Positions 27,042 to 37,951 are shown, counted from the first letter of the stretch. The stretch: DNA of 64,000 nt from Haemophilus influenzae (GCF_019703545.1 NZ_AP018771.1:1302001-1366000), one strand, 5' to 3'. Numbers and translations: made by a program. The notes: generated by a model not told the origin, from the letters alone.

Positions 27042-28704
27042 ACCCCAATCCCCCTAAATTCTTCTTAATCTCTGCTTCCAACTCTGCACTTTTTGCAAAC
27101 TGTTCCTTCAAAAGAGCGGTCAGATTTTGCATTTTTTCTGCAAATGGCACGCCGTCATCTTCTTGTTCTGCGGTGCCGACATAGCGCCCTGGTGTGAGGA
27201 CGAAGTCGTTGTCTTTAATCTCTTCTAACGTAGCGGATTTACAGAAAGCGGCTTGGTCTTCATAGCCGTCTGATGTTTGCCAAGCATGGAGGGTGTTGGC
27301 AATTTTGGCGATGTCATCAGCGGTGAAATCACGCAATACACGGTCTTTCATATAGCCGATTTGGCGGGCATCGATAAACAACACTTCGCCTTTACGTTTT
27401 TTGTTGCAGTTTAAAAACCAAATACAGGCGGGGATTTGGGTGTTGGTGAAGAGCTGACCGGGCAGGGCAACCATACATTCGATCAAGTCGGCATTGATGA
27501 TGGCTTTGCGGATTTCACCTTCGTTGTTGGTTTGGCTGCTCATGGAGCCGTTGGCCAGCAATAATGCCATTTTGCCGTTTGGCGAGAGGTGGTAAATCAT
27601 ATGTTGAATCCACGCATAGTTTGCATTGCCTTTGGGCAGTGTGCCGTATGCCCAACGTGGATCATCGGCAAGGGATTCACTCCACCAATCGCTGATGTTG
27701 AATGGCGGGTTTGCCATAATGAAATCCATCTTTTTGTCGATGTGTTGCGGCTGGGTGAAACTGTCGGCGTTGTATTTGCCGAAGTCGTAATCAATGCCAC
27801 GAATCGCCATATTCATGGCGGCAAGTTTCCAAGTGGTGGGGTTGAATTCTTGCCCGTAGATGGAAACGTTGTTGATGTTGCCTTGATGGGCGGTGATAAA
27901 GCGTTCGGTTTGCACGAAAAAGCCGCCGCTGCCCATGGCTGGGTCATACACGCGTCCTGAATAGGGCTCGAGCATTTCGACAATCAGGGAAACGATGGAT
28001 TTTGGCGTGAAATATTGCCCACCGCGTTTGCCTTCTGCTTGGGCAAAGCGACCGAGGAAGTATTCGTAAACATGGCCGAGAATGTCTTTTGCACCCAAAT
28101 GCACGGGCTCGCCGTTGTAAGTTGGGCGGGTAAAGTTAGTATCGGAGAAGAGGATAATCAGCCCGCGCAGGGTGTCTTCGTTTACGGCATAGCCGCTGAT
28201 GCGTTGGAGGACGCCTTTGAGTTTTTCGTTGTCTTTTTCAATGGCATCGAAGGCATCGTCAATCAGTTTTGCCACGCCAGAAAATTTTCCTCCCCAAGGC
28301 AATTCTGCCCCAGTGTTGAGAATAGAGACTTCTTGTAAGGCTTGCCAACGCGCAGAAACAGGCACCCAGAACACATTGTCGGCGGTGTAGTAGTCGCGAT
28401 TTTCCAGCTCGGCGGTTAAGGCTTCTTGATATTCTTCTTCAGTATCAAAAAAGTGCGGTCAAGATAGAGGGGATTTTCAGGTGTGGAGAGTTCCGCCTGA
28501 ATTTTTTCTTGTTGATGGGTGAAACTATCAGAAATGTATTTTAAGAAGATAAGACCAAGAACGATATGTTTATAGTTAGCGGCATCAAGTTGTTGGCGGA
28601 GCTTATCGGCAGATGCCCAAAGTTTTTCATCTAATTCATTTAAAAATGCTTGTTGTAATGTGTGATTTTCATCGACAATTTTGGTCGTCTCGTCTCGCTT
28701 GCAT
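27034..28704 (-). pseudogene. hsdM: Type I methyltransferase subunit HsdM, off at a GACGA repeat and frameshifted at a T-run
   Basis: The C-terminal frame (28374-27034) has AdoMet motif YDPAMGSGGFF and catalytic NPPF. The N-terminal part ([20 protein letters not shown], then [13 protein letters not shown]) lies upstream in another frame; inserting one T at 28447-28452 (six, seven needed) joins LDRTF to FDTEEEY. The only plausible start, ATG 28704 with AGAGGG upstream, is followed by two GACGA units and runs into a stop after 11 codons. Three units would put it in frame. Repaired at both places, the protein is about 558 aa. GACGA-repeat phase variation of this hsdM is known in H. influenzae, from memory. 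Confidence 0.85.
28683..28695 (-). repeat. Contracted GACGA pentanucleotide tract in hsdM
   Basis: On the minus strand, directly after ATGCAAGC, the sequence is GA-GACGA-GACGA-CC: two full units. Each unit shifts the frame by 5 (2 modulo 3). With two units the ATG frame stops after 11 codons; with three it enters HsdM. Two units is too short to slip often, so the gene may be locked off. Confidence 0.75.
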
Positions 28705-28868
28705 AAATTATGCCCTCTGTAAAGTGATTTTTATCGGAAGTTTGAATATTCAAACAAATTATCAGGTGTCATTTTATCGAAAAACAGTATTAAGTTGAAA
28801 GGGATTTTTGCGTGCTAAATTCAATGATTTCCAGTAGAATGAGGCACTTTTATAAATAAGGAATAACT
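28705..28868. other. Divergent intergenic region hsdM / rbfA
   Basis: 164 bases between the leftward hsdM start and the rightward rbfA start. It should hold both promoters. I see no repeat or operator-like symmetry that I can defend. Confidence 0.45.
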
Positions 28869-29255
28869 ATGGCAAGAGAATTTAAACGTAGCGATCGCGT
28901 CGCTCAAGAAATACAAAAAGAAATAGCAGTCATTTTACAACGCGAAGTGAAAGATCCCCGTATTGGGATGGTGACGGTTTCTGATGTGGAAGTATCAAGT
29001 GATTTATCTTACGCAAAAATCTTTGTGACTTTTTTATTTGATCACGATGAAACGGCAATTGAGCAAGGCATGAAAGGCTTAGAAAAAGCATCGCCTTATA
29101 TTCGTTCATTACTAGGCAAAGCGATGCGTTTACGTATCGTGCCAGAGATTCGCTTTATTTACGATCAATCCTTAGTGGAAGGGATGCGTATGTCAAATCT
29201 TGTAACAAATGTTGTGCGTGAAGATGAGAAAAAACACGTTGAGGAAAGCAACTAA
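28869..29255 (+). CDS. rbfA: 30S ribosome-binding factor RbfA
   Basis: 128 aa, with the family N-terminus [18 protein letters not shown] and the conserved [29 protein letters not shown] core. It acts in late 16S rRNA maturation and cold adaptation. Its stop overlaps the truB ATG, the usual rbfA-truB coupling. In E. coli it follows infB directly; here the hsd locus is inserted between infB and rbfA. Confidence 0.96.
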   Translation: MAREFKRSDRVAQEIQKEIAVILQREVKDPRIGMVTVSDVEVSSDLSYAKIFVTFLFDHDETAIEQGMKGLEKASPYIRSLLGKAMRLRIVPEIRFIYDQSLVEGMRMSNLVTNVVREDEKKHVEESN

Positions 29256-30175
29256 TGTCTAGACCTCGTAAACGCTGGCGTGATGTTGATGGTGTGTTTT
29301 TGTTGGATAAACCACAAGGCATGTCATCAAATGACATCATGCAAAGGGTGAAGCGTTTATTTCAAGCGAATAAAGCAGGGCATACTGGCGCGCTCGATCC
29401 GTTGGCAACGGGAATGTTGCCAATTTGCTTGGGTGAAGCAACTAAGTTTTCACAATTTTTGCTTGATGCCGATAAGCGTTATCTTGTTACGGCAAAATTA
29501 GGCGAACGTACCGATACTTCCGATGCGGAAGGGCAAGTCGTGGAAACTCGTGAAGTTTATGTTGAAACTCAGCAAATTTTGACCGCACTTGAACAATTTC
29601 GTGGCGATATTTTGCAAGTGCCGACCATGTTTTCCGCACTAAAACATAACGGTAAACCGCTTTATGAATATGCGCGCCAAGGTATTACGGTTGATCGTGA
29701 GGCGCGTCCAATTACGATTTTTGAACTCAATTTTATTGAATATCATGCGCCTTTTTTAACCTTAGAAGTACATTGTTCAAAAGGCACTTATATTCGCACC
29801 TTAGTAGATGATTTAGGTGAAGTGCTAGGTTGTGGCGCGCATGTGACAATGTTACGCCGCACAGCCGTAGCGGATTACCCCGTAGCAGAAATGATGCCAA
29901 TTGATGAGCTAGAACTACTTGCTGAAAGTTTTCCATTAAGCGAATTAGATCGACTATTACTTCCAACCGATACCGCAGTAAGTAAATTGCCCGCTTTGCA
30001 TTTGGATGTAGAGCAGAGTAAAGCCATTGGTTTTGGTCAGCGAGTGAAATTTGCTAATGAACAGCAATTAAGCGGTCAAGTGCGGTTATTTTCAGCGGAG
30101 AATTTATTCTTAGGCGTGGCATTAATCGACGGGAATATTATTCGCCCACAACGATTAATTACACAATCCGCATAA
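29255..30175 (+). CDS. truB: tRNA pseudouridine-55 synthase TruB
   Basis: 306 aa with [15 protein letters not shown] at the N-terminus and the catalytic motif [15 protein letters not shown] containing the conserved Asp. Downstream is [15 protein letters not shown] and a small PUA-like C-terminal domain. It modifies U55 in the T-loop of tRNAs. Overlaps rbfA by one base. Confidence 0.96.
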   Translation: MSRPRKRWRDVDGVFLLDKPQGMSSNDIMQRVKRLFQANKAGHTGALDPLATGMLPICLGEATKFSQFLLDADKRYLVTAKLGERTDTSDAEGQVVETREVYVETQQILTALEQFRGDILQVPTMFSALKHNGKPLYEYARQGITVDREARPITIFELNFIEYHAPFLTLEVHCSKGTYIRTLVDDLGEVLGCGAHVTMLRRTAVADYPVAEMMPIDELELLAESFPLSELDRLLLPTDTAVSKLPALHLDVEQSKAIGFGQRVKFANEQQLSGQVRLFSAENLFLGVALIDGNIIRPQRLITQSA

Positions 30176-30263
30176 CTTCATTGCCTTTCCTGTAAAATTC
30201 TAGTAATCTCCTTGTAATTAATTTTTTACAATATATGTAAGATAAACATTACAGGTGAGTTTT

Positions 30264-31388
30264 ATGGAAGCCCTTAAAGATTTACGTTCTGAAATTGATT
30301 CGCTTGATCGCGAACTTATCCAACTTTTTGCTAAACGTCTTGAGTTGGTTTCTCAAGTCGGTAAAGTTAAACATCAACATGGATTACCTATTTATGCGCC
30401 AGAACGTGAAATAGCAATGCTCCAAGCGCGTCGTTTAGAGGCTGAAAAAGCAGGCATTTCAGCAGATCTGATTGAAGATGTCCTACGCCGTTTTATGCGC
30501 GAATCTTATGCCAATGAAAACCAATTTGGCTTTAAAACCATTAATCCTGATATTCACAAAATTGTTATTGTGGGCGGTTATGGTAAATTAGGTGGCTTAT
30601 TTGCCCGCTATTTACGTGCATCTGGCTATACAATTTCTATTTTAGATCGCGAAGATTGGACGGTGGCTGAAAGTATTTTAACGAATGCTGATGTCGTAAT
30701 TGTTTCTGTCCCCATCAATATTACTTTGGAAACGATTGAGCGACTAAAACCTTATTTAACGGAAAATATGTTGCTTGCAGATTTAACTTCTGTTAAGCGT
30801 GAACCGTTAGAGAAAATGCTTGAAATCCATTCTGGTGCTGTTTTAGGTTTACATCCGATGTTTGGGTCAGATATTGCAAGTATGGCAAAACAAGTGGTTG
30901 TGCGTTGTGATGGACGTTTTCCTGAACGTTACGAATGGTTACTTGAGCAAATTCAAATTTGGGGAGCAAAAATTTATCAAACCGATGCCACAGAACACGA
31001 TCACAATATGACTTATATACAAGCCTTGCGTCATTTTTCGACTTTTGCGAATGGTTTACACCTTTCCAAACAGCCCATTAATCTCGCTAATTTATTGGCG
31101 CTTTCTTCTCCTATTTATCGCTTAGAACTTGCGATGATCGGTCGCTTATTTGCGCAAGATGCAGAGCTTTACGCAGATATTATTATGGATAAGTCAGAAA
31201 ATTTAGCGGTAATTGAAACGCTAAAACAAACTTACGACGAAGCCTTAACTTTCTTTGAAAATAATGATCGTCAAGGTTTTATTGATGCTTTCCACAAGGT
31301 GCGTGACTGGTTTGGCGATTATTCCGAACAATTCTTAAAAGAAAGCCGTCAGCTATTACAACAGGCAAATGATTTGAAACAAGGGTAG
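30264..31388 (+). CDS. tyrA: Chorismate mutase / prephenate dehydrogenase (T-protein)
   Basis: 374 aa from ATG 30264 (a GTG 9 bases earlier is possible). The N-terminal AroQ chorismate mutase domain ([19 protein letters not shown], residues 5-90) is fused to a prephenate dehydrogenase with NAD site [18 protein letters not shown], then [10 protein letters not shown]. It makes 4-hydroxyphenylpyruvate for tyrosine and is usually tyrosine-inhibited. Full length. Ends in an uptake-sequence-derived terminator. Confidence 0.96.
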   Translation: MEALKDLRSEIDSLDRELIQLFAKRLELVSQVGKVKHQHGLPIYAPEREIAMLQARRLEAEKAGISADLIEDVLRRFMRESYANENQFGFKTINPDIHKIVIVGGYGKLGGLFARYLRASGYTISILDREDWTVAESILTNADVVIVSVPINITLETIERLKPYLTENMLLADLTSVKREPLEKMLEIHSGAVLGLHPMFGSDIASMAKQVVVRCDGRFPERYEWLLEQIQIWGAKIYQTDATEHDHNMTYIQALRHFSTFANGLHLSKQPINLANLLALSSPIYRLELAMIGRLFAQDAELYADIIMDKSENLAVIETLKQTYDEALTFFENNDRQGFIDAFHKVRDWFGDYSEQFLKESRQLLQQANDLKQG

Positions 31389-31390
31389 AG

Positions 31391-31422
31391 AAAAGTGCGG
31401 TGAAATTTCACCGCAGTTTTTT
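31391..31422 (+). terminator. Terminator between tyrA and queF
   Basis: The palindrome TGCGGTGAAATTTCACCGCA sits within AAAAGTGCGGTG...CACCGCAGTTTTTT, one arm being an uptake sequence. It serves tyrA and possibly, in reverse, the convergent queF gene. Confidence 0.8.
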
Positions 31423-32260
31423 ACTGTCTCGCCAATCTTAAATTTTCAGGTAAATTCTCAAAATTAGAGCGGAATGGATTAATGTCTAATCCGCCACGAC
31501 GAGTATAGCGTGCGTAAACGGTGAGTTTTTCTGGTTTTGCGTAGTGCATTAAATCGCAAAAAATACGTTCGACACATTGTTCGTGGAATTCATTATGCTG
31601 ACGGAACGATACAACGTAACGCAATAATTTTTCCTGATTGATTTTTTTACCAACATAATGAATATGCAAGGTGCCCCAGTCTGGCTGATTTGTGATGAGG
31701 CAGTTAGATTTCAATAAATGGCTGACTAATTTTTCTTCGACAATTTCATCCGATACGCAATCTTTCAGCCAATTAGCGTTAAATTCGTAGCTAGTAATTT
31801 CAATATCTTGTTCATCAATGCAATCGCCTTGTAAATGCTCAATTTTTTGAGCATCATAAACTGCCACTGGATTTAACCGCACTTTTACATCGCCTTGAGC
31901 ACATTCGATTAAATCGCGTTGCATAGTTTGTTGAACGGCGTTGAAGTCGGCAAATTTGCTTTGGTTAAAGCTATTTAAATAAAGTTTAAAACTTTTTGAC
32001 TCAATCAAATTTTGGCTTTGATAATCCAGATAAATGTCTGCGATAGCTACTTGCGGTAAGCCTTTTTCGTTGAGCCACGAGATTTCATAAGCCGTCCAAA
32101 TATCGGCGCCGATAGTAAATGGTTGGTTTTGAGTAATTCCCAATCCATCACGATTTAACGCGCGTGGCACTGGCTGTAATAAAGTGCGGTCATATTGAGA
32201 GGCATATTCCGTTTTTTGACCGAGTTTTAAGGATTTTAAGCTGTTGTCTTGGTAATTCAT
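31421..32260 (-). CDS. queF: NADPH-dependent 7-cyano-7-deazaguanine reductase QueF
   Basis: 279 aa, the long (YqcD/E. coli-type) QueF with two T-fold halves. It has [14 protein letters not shown] in the N-terminal half and [17 protein letters not shown] in the C-terminal half, including the catalytic Cys region [10 protein letters not shown]. It reduces preQ0 to preQ1 in queuosine biosynthesis. Standalone leftward gene. Confidence 0.93.
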   Translation of the reverse strand: MNYQDNSLKSLKLGQKTEYASQYDRTLLQPVPRALNRDGLGITQNQPFTIGADIWTAYEISWLNEKGLPQVAIADIYLDYQSQNLIESKSFKLYLNSFNQSKFADFNAVQQTMQRDLIECAQGDVKVRLNPVAVYDAQKIEHLQGDCIDEQDIEITSYEFNANWLKDCVSDEIVEEKLVSHLLKSNCLITNQPDWGTLHIHYVGKKINQEKLLRYVVSFRQHNEFHEQCVERIFCDLMHYAKPEKLTVYARYTRRGGLDINPFRSNFENLPENLRLARQ

Positions 32261-32292
32261 TTATTTTTCCTTTATATGTTAAAAAATAATTT

Positions 32293-32341
32293 TGCCTTCC
32301 CTTGCTTGCGGGGGAAGGTGGCGCGAAGCGTCGGAAGGGGG
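32293..32341. repeat. GC-rich intergenic inverted repeat
   Basis: CCTTCCC-TTGCTTG-C-GGGGGAAGG, followed by GGCGCGAAGCGTCGG-AAGGGGG, is unusually GC-rich for this genome and lies between queF and a DUF2310 gene. It looks like a small dispersed intergenic element, but only one copy is in this window. Confidence 0.4.
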
Positions 32342-32386
32342 CTAAGACTTTATCATTCCAACAGAGAGTTGAGGCATCGACTTAAA

Positions 32387-33172
32387 TTACAAAAAATTCC
32401 ACGATAGGTTCGAAACTAATCGACAGGTATCGCATTTAAAATGAAAGGTATCAAAAATCGCATTTTTTAACGCCCAATTTGCACCACAAGAAGGGCAGCA
32501 ACGGGATTTTTCAGATTCTAAAGATTGCCCACCTACACGATATAAATAATAGTAAGTCGGTATGCCAGTTTCTTTTGCTATTTCTTGAGCTAAATATCGT
32601 CCGTGTTTTGAAAGCGTGCTTTGATGATCGGAAATTTCTGCCAAAGATTGTTGTTCTAATACCGCACCATTCATTTGTAGTTGATCGCAGGCTTGCCAAT
32701 TTTCTTGCCATTTAATCAGATCTTGGCTTAAGTGCGGCTGATTTTTCAACTGTTTATACAACGGAATTGGTGCGAGATTTTCTCCACTATGAATCGGCGA
32801 GCAACTTTGTAAATGAGTTGTGTAAAGTACTTGCCAAGCTGGCGATGTATTTTCAGCCGTTTGATCTGAATTGAAATCATCGCCCACAAGTTGAAAACCA
32901 TCAAAAATTACACCGCACTTTTCTGCTTCTTGTAATGCGCGATTCACTTCTGCGTTATTATTTTGCGGGAAAAGACTATCTTGCTCTGGGCAAATGACAC
33001 GCATAGCAAAACCTTGTGCACCATCTTCTTCCGCTAAATATAAAGGAATTTCACGTCCGATAATTTGCCCGTTATACCGCCATTGATCGATCACTGCACT
33101 GAGTAAAAGACTTTGTGATTCAATATTATTTTCGAGTGTAGTCAGGCGAAAATAGGTTTCGATTAAATACAT
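32387..33172 (-). CDS. DUF2310 family zinc-ribbon protein
   Basis: 261 aa. The N-terminal 190 residues match the conserved Zn-ribbon-containing DUF2310 proteins. The C-terminus has CCPSCGANW and CDTC, four cysteines forming a zinc ribbon. Nucleic-acid binding has been suggested for the family but not shown. Its start overlaps the end of the downstream-facing sufE-like gene by 10 bases, so they form one leftward unit with the cysteine desulfurase. Confidence 0.82.
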   Translation of the reverse strand: MYLIETYFRLTTLENNIESQSLLLSAVIDQWRYNGQIIGREIPLYLAEEDGAQGFAMRVICPEQDSLFPQNNNAEVNRALQEAEKCGVIFDGFQLVGDDFNSDQTAENTSPAWQVLYTTHLQSCSPIHSGENLAPIPLYKQLKNQPHLSQDLIKWQENWQACDQLQMNGAVLEQQSLAEISDHQSTLSKHGRYLAQEIAKETGIPTYYYLYRVGGQSLESEKSRCCPSCGANWALKNAIFDTFHFKCDTCRLVSNLSWNFL

Positions 33173-33543
33173 AAATTTTTTAATTGCTGTCCGATTTGGT
33201 TTAAGCCGTTTAAACGCATTTCACTTAAACGTTGTGAAATGCCGAGTTCGCTAAAAAATATAGTAATATCAAATGTATTCAACTCATCCGCTGTTTTACC
33301 ATTGATTTTATTAAATAAAATCCAAAGTAAGCCATTCATAATTCTGGCTTCGCTAAATCCGCTGAATTGAAAAGTGCGGTCATTTTTAGGCATAATTTGA
33401 AACCACATTTGTGCTTCGCAGCCAGTAATAGGTTGCATTTGAGCGAGTTCATTATCGCTTGGGCGAGGTAAATTTTTGCCTGCTTGAATAATCAGGCGAT
33501 AGCGATCTTCCCAATTTTTAGCTTGTTTTAATTGTTCTATCAT
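33163..33543 (-). CDS. SufE-family sulfur acceptor (CsdE-like)
   Basis: 126 aa with the SufE signature: LPRPSDNELAQMQPITGCEAQMW (sulfur-accepting Cys), then RIMNGLLWILFNKINGKT. It accepts persulfide from a cysteine desulfurase. The desulfurase gene directly upstream overlaps it by 4 bases, so they are partners (csdA-csdE type). Confidence 0.88.
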   Translation of the reverse strand: MIEQLKQAKNWEDRYRLIIQAGKNLPRPSDNELAQMQPITGCEAQMWFQIMPKNDRTFQFSGFSEARIMNGLLWILFNKINGKTADELNTFDITIFFSELGISQRLSEMRLNGLNQIGQQLKNLCI

Positions 33544-34739
33544 TGTAATAAATCCAGTGCTTTATTTAAGGCGGTGAAGAATGCCTCTACATCTTCTTGC
33601 GTATTATAAGGGGCAAAAGACAGGCGCAATGTGGTGCGTTCGCCTAAGCGTGCTAAATAAGGTTGGGCACAATGTTCGCCCACACGAAGCGCAATATTTT
33701 GTTCGCTTAAAAGTGTAGAAAGATCAGAACAGTCAATGCCGTCAAATATAAAGCAAACAACGGTGCTTGGTTGAGGTGAGTTGAATAATCGGCAATTCTC
33801 GTAAGATTTTAACCGCACTTTGACGGATTCAGACAAAGATATAGCGTTCTGTTCTGCTGCGGTAAAATCCCATTTTTGTAGCCAATTCAGTATGGCATTA
33901 AAGCCAATAACCCCAGCAATATTGGGTGTGCCAGCTTCTAAACGATAAGGCAATTCGGCAAAAGTAATACGATTATTTGATACGCGATCAACCATTTTTC
34001 CACCGAAAAAGAGCGGTTGAAGTTGAGAAAGTGCGGTCAATTTTCCTGTTAAAACGCCAAGCCCATTTGGGCCATAAATTTTATGGGCAGAAAATGCGAG
34101 GAAATCGGCATCTAAATCTTGTAAATCAATTTTAATATGACTAATCGCTTGTGCTGCATCCACTAAAACCAACGCATGACTATGTTTTCTAATAAGTTGA
34201 ATCAGGCGTTTAATCGGCTGTTCTGTGCCAGTGACATTTGAAACAAAATTCAGCGCAACGAGTTTTGTTTTTTCAGAAAGGGCAGAAATAAGCGCATTTT
34301 CATCAATTAGCCAATTATCTAAAATCGGCAAAACTCGAATTTTTGCACCGCACTTTTTCGCCGTTTCGTGCAAAGTAACAAAATTAGCGTGATGATCTGC
34401 TTGGCTAATCAGAATTTCATCTTCTGTGTTTAATTGCGGCAGCAATCCATTTGCCACTAAGTTTATTGCGTGAGTTGTACCCGAAGTCCAAATAACAGCA
34501 CGTTTATCTTCTGCATTAATTAATTCTTTAACTTGTGTGCGAGCCTGTTCATATTGCGCAGTTTGGGCTGCATCATATTGACTACGATGCACTGAACCTG
34601 CAGAAGCATAAAATTCAGCGGTGCGATCAATTAACACTTGAGGTTTCAACGCGGTGGCGGCGTTATCTAAATAAACAACCGCATCTTCACGTTGGAAATA
34701 AGGAAATGCTTGACGGAAAGTTTGAACATCAAAAGCCAT
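33540..34739 (-). CDS. Class V aminotransferase cysteine desulfurase (CsdA/SufS type)
   Basis: 399 aa from ATG 34739, chosen over an upstream in-frame ATG because AGGAG lies just before it. Features: YLDNAATALKP at the start, PLP lysine in FSAHKIYGPNGLGVL, and the catalytic Cys in VGEHCAQPYL. It removes sulfur from cysteine for transfer to the SufE-like partner encoded next. Group II (SufS/CsdA) by the REHCAQP-like motif. Confidence 0.9.
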   Translation of the reverse strand: MAFDVQTFRQAFPYFQREDAVVYLDNAATALKPQVLIDRTAEFYASAGSVHRSQYDAAQTAQYEQARTQVKELINAEDKRAVIWTSGTTHAINLVANGLLPQLNTEDEILISQADHHANFVTLHETAKKCGAKIRVLPILDNWLIDENALISALSEKTKLVALNFVSNVTGTEQPIKRLIQLIRKHSHALVLVDAAQAISHIKIDLQDLDADFLAFSAHKIYGPNGLGVLTGKLTALSQLQPLFFGGKMVDRVSNNRITFAELPYRLEAGTPNIAGVIGFNAILNWLQKWDFTAAEQNAISLSESVKVRLKSYENCRLFNSPQPSTVVCFIFDGIDCSDLSTLLSEQNIALRVGEHCAQPYLARLGERTTLRLSFAPYNTQEDVEAFFTALNKALDLLQ

Positions 34740-35223
34740 ATTTATTTTTCTCCTGTCTGCGCCATTGACTTGGTTCAATTGGATTATTGTCCGCCCAAAG
34801 ACCAATTTGTTTGGCTTGTGCATTTTCTTGTGCTTGAAGATAAATCGGATCGTGAGAATATTGTTTATAAGCCCAAGCCATACCCTGTTTAACCATTTCT
34901 AAATTAATATTTTTATCTTGATAATAAACAATCGCCAATGTGCGTTTATAGCGATCTTTTCCTTTTTGCGCAAGGCGTACATTTTTTTGATAAACCAGAT
35001 CAGACAAGGTTTTTTTCGATTTTTGCCCAAAGGCTTGGGATTTTTCTGGTGCGTCGATTTCGGCTAAACGAACTTTAATGGATTTATTACCTTTAGTGAG
35101 GCAAGTGAGCGTATCGCCATCACTAATTTTAACCACACGACAGGTATTTTTTTCGCGAGAACAAGCAGAAAGTGCGGTAAAAATAAGTAATAAACTCGTC
35201 AATAGTATTTTTCGATTTATCAT
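34729..35223 (-). CDS. Thermonuclease-like (SNc) lipoprotein
   Basis: 164 aa from ATG 35223. The signal MINRKILLTSLLLIF ends in the lipobox LSAC, giving a predicted lipoprotein. Staphylococcal nuclease fold: ISDGDTLTC, VRLAEIDAPEKSQAFG and the Arg/Glu-containing KDRYKRTLAIVYY. It is probably a periplasmic Ca-dependent nuclease. Overlaps the start of the desulfurase gene by 11 bases. Confidence 0.85.
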   Translation of the reverse strand: MINRKILLTSLLLIFTALSACSREKNTCRVVKISDGDTLTCLTKGNKSIKVRLAEIDAPEKSQAFGQKSKKTLSDLVYQKNVRLAQKGKDRYKRTLAIVYYQDKNINLEMVKQGMAWAYKQYSHDPIYLQAQENAQAKQIGLWADNNPIEPSQWRRQEKNKYGF

Positions 35224-35337
35224 TTGCAAAGTTTTTGATCTAAGTCTGGTTATTTTACCGAAAAAATGGCTCAAGTTAGCAAAAAAAAGCGTAAAATAAT
35301 TTTGAAATATTATGAAAATAGTTGAAAAAGGTTGTAT

Positions 35338-35760
35338 ATGATTCAAAAATTATTTTTATTAGTTCGTTCTTTGGTCATTTTATCCATTATGTTATATCTC
35401 GGAAATCTTATTGCTTATTACATTCCAGCTGGCGTTCCGGGAAGCATTTGGGGATTATTGCTACTCTTTTTAGGTTTAACAACACGAGTAATTCATTTAA
35501 ATTGGATTTATTTAGGTGCAAGTTTGCTAATTCGTTTTATGGCAGTGCTTTTTGTGCCAGTGAGTGTGGGAATTATCAAATATTCTGATTTATTGAGAGA
35601 GCAAGTTAATATTTTGCTTGTTCCTAATATTGTGAGTACTTGTGTCACGTTACTTGTTATAGGATTTTTCGGTCATTATTTGTATCAGGCGCAATCTTTT
35701 ACACATAAACGCAAAAAAGTAATGAAACATAGAGAAAATCAAGTAAAACAAGCGAATTAG
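35338..35760 (+). CDS. LrgA/CidA family holin-like membrane protein
   Basis: 140 aa with four predicted membrane spans and the LrgA hallmark [23 protein letters not shown] 6 bases earlier is an alternative start; the ATG is preferred. It partners with LrgB encoded 17 bases downstream. LrgAB/CidAB proteins influence murein hydrolase export or metabolite transport. Confidence 0.86.
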   Translation: MIQKLFLLVRSLVILSIMLYLGNLIAYYIPAGVPGSIWGLLLLFLGLTTRVIHLNWIYLGASLLIRFMAVLFVPVSVGIIKYSDLLREQVNILLVPNIVSTCVTLLVIGFFGHYLYQAQSFTHKRKKVMKHRENQVKQAN

Positions 35761-35777
35761 TATGTTAGGAAAGTTAT

Positions 35778-36473
35778 ATGCAGCAGTACATTATTTATTT
35801 TTATACATTTTTGACTATTTTTGGATTTTGGCTCGCACTACAAATTAGTAAACGTTGGAAGTCAATGATTTTTAATACTTTTGTTTTAACAGTATTAATT
35901 TTGGCGGTGATTTTAGTGATAGGTAAGATTCCTTACGATGATTATATGGTAGGAAATGCGCCTATTAATAATTTACTTGGCTTGAGTATCGTCGCTCTTG
36001 CATTGCCTCTTTATGAACAACTTCGTCAAATTGCCAAACAATGGAAAATTATTCTTTCAACGGTGGTTATAGCTTCTTTTTTAGCGATGTTAAGTGGTGG
36101 ACTTTTAGCATTTCTTTTAGGCGCAACGCCCGAAATGATCGCAACAGTTTTACCTAAATCCATCACAACGCCTATTGCGATGGAAGTTTCTCGTCATTTA
36201 GGCGGCATTCCAGCCGTAACTGCAGTTGGTGTTGTGGTTGCAGGTTTGCAAGGATCGATATTTGGTTATCTTGTATTAAAAAAATTAGGTATTAAACATC
36301 AAGAAGCCATTGGGCTTTCTGTTGGTTCGGTTTCTCACGCACTTGGTACAGTAAGCTGTATGGAAACTAATCCAACTGCAGGCAGTTACAGTTCTATTTC
36401 TCTCGTGCTTTGTGGGATTATTAGTTCTATTCTCGCCCCATTTGTATTTAAGCTCATTTATTTCTTTGCTTAA
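35778..36473 (+). CDS. LrgB family membrane protein
   Basis: 231 aa, multi-span, with SITTPIAMEVSRHLGGIPAVTA and GLSVGSVSHALGTV typical of LrgB/CidB (YohK). Co-transcribed with the LrgA-like gene. A terminator made of uptake sequences follows. Confidence 0.88.
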   Translation: MQQYIIYFYTFLTIFGFWLALQISKRWKSMIFNTFVLTVLILAVILVIGKIPYDDYMVGNAPINNLLGLSIVALALPLYEQLRQIAKQWKIILSTVVIASFLAMLSGGLLAFLLGATPEMIATVLPKSITTPIAMEVSRHLGGIPAVTAVGVVVAGLQGSIFGYLVLKKLGIKHQEAIGLSVGSVSHALGTVSCMETNPTAGSYSSISLVLCGIISSILAPFVFKLIYFFA

Positions 36474-36488
36474 ATATCAATAAAAATT

Positions 36489-36547
36489 CAACCGCACTTT
36501 ATTCATTCTAGATTTTGTTTGTTCTAGATAAAGTGCGGTTGTTTTTT
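36489..36547 (+). terminator. Terminator after lrgB
   Basis: AACCGCACTTTAT...CTAGA pairs with TCTAG...ATAAAGTGCGGTT, then GTTTTTT. Both arms carry the uptake sequence. Confidence 0.8.
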
Positions 36548-36595
36548 GCACTAAATGATTAGATAATGCAGAAAAACTAAATAAAACAAAGCGAT

Positions 36596-37951
36596 ATGAA
36601 ATTACTTACTGTTAATTCTTCTTGGACAGAACGTTTTCTACTCGATCCTCCACGCGAAAAAGATAATCGTCCACCATTTCGTCGCGATCGTGGGCGAATT
36701 TTACATTCTGCCGCCTTTCGTTGCTTACAAGCGAAAACCCAAATACACGCAATTGGCGAAAATGATTTTTATCGCACTCGCTTAACTCATTCTTTGGAAG
36801 TGGCTCAGATTGGCAGTAGTCTCGTTGCACAACTTAAATTTTTAGAAACCTTTGAAAGCCTTTCGCAAACATTAAATATTGATAAAAACGAGTTGCAAAA
36901 GCAGTTGAAACCTTTATTGCCGAGTAACGATCTTATTGAGAGTTTGTGTTTTGCTCATGATATTGGTCATCCGCCTTTTGGGCATGGTGGCGAAACGGCA
37001 TTAAATTATATGATGGCAGAGCAGGGCGGTTTTGAAGGCAATGCGCAAACCTTTAGAATTTTAACAAAACTTGAGCCTTATACTGAAAATGCAGGGATGA
37101 ATCTAACGCGTAGAACACTATTGGGTGTCGTGAAATATCCCGCGTTGTTAGATGTGGCTTCGCCTCAATATGCAGAACTTAATTTTTCTCGCAATATCGA
37201 TCCTCGTTTTGTGCGTATTCACGATTGGATTCCAGGAAAAGGCATTTTCCGTGATGATTTAAAAATGTTTAATTGGTTGCTGGAAAATCTTTCTGAAAAT
37301 GACCGCACTTTATTTGGGAAATTTAAAAAAGTGCGGGAAAATCCAGCTGAATTTTTACAGACGAGCTTTAAATCTTTGGATTGTAGCATTATGGAATTGG
37401 CAGATGATATCGCCTATGGCGTACATGATTTAGAAGATGCCATTGTGACTGGCGTGGTAAATCCTCATCAATGGCAAGCGGCACATTCCGCATTGAAACA
37501 AATTCCTTCAGCTTGGTTGCAAGAAAATATTGATTCAATTAGCCAACGACTTTTCTCTGATAAACATTTTGAACGAAAACAAGCCATTGGTGCATTGGTG
37601 AACTTTTTTATTACTAATGTGCGGTGGAAATTAACGGCAAATTTTGATGAACCTTTGTTACGTTATAACGCAGAGCTGTCACCTGAAGTGATTGTTGCAC
37701 TTGGTGTATTTAAAAAATTTGTTTGGGATTATGTTATTCGCAATGTGGATACTCAACGAATCGAATATAAAGGGCAGAGAATGCTAACAGAAATGTTCCA
37801 AATTTTTGAATCTGATCCAGAGCGTTTATTACCGAGAAATACTGCAAATCGTTGGCGTAATGCCCCTGAAGAAAGGAAGAAGCGGATTATTTGCGATTAT
37901 ATTGCAGGCATGTCGGATGCACACGCCTTGAGGGTATATCAACAACTTTGA
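36596..37951 (+). CDS. dgt: dGTPase-like HD-domain triphosphohydrolase
   Basis: 451 aa. HD phosphohydrolase motifs: [10 protein letters not shown], then [15 protein letters not shown], and the downstream [14 protein letters not shown]. It belongs to the dGTPase family, hydrolysing dNTPs to deoxynucleoside and triphosphate; the exact substrate is not set by sequence. Such enzymes can also limit phage DNA synthesis. Intact, standalone. Confidence 0.87.
   Translation: MKLLTVNSSWTERFLLDPPREKDNRPPFRRDRGRILHSAAFRCLQAKTQIHAIGENDFYRTRLTHSLEVAQIGSSLVAQLKFLETFESLSQTLNIDKNELQKQLKPLLPSNDLIESLCFAHDIGHPPFGHGGETALNYMMAEQGGFEGNAQTFRILTKLEPYTENAGMNLTRRTLLGVVKYPALLDVASPQYAELNFSRNIDPRFVRIHDWIPGKGIFRDDLKMFNWLLENLSENDRTLFGKFKKVRENPAEFLQTSFKSLDCSIMELADDIAYGVHDLEDAIVTGVVNPHQWQAAHSALKQIPSAWLQENIDSISQRLFSDKHFERKQAIGALVNFFITNVRWKLTANFDEPLLRYNAELSPEVIVALGVFKKFVWDYVIRNVDTQRIEYKGQRMLTEMFQIFESDPERLLPRNTANRWRNAPEERKKRIICDYIAGMSDAHALRVYQQL

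Noticed and set aside
27589..27960. Rightward 123-aa frame inside hsdM
   Set aside because: Antisense shadow of the methyltransferase core with no ribosome site or family features.
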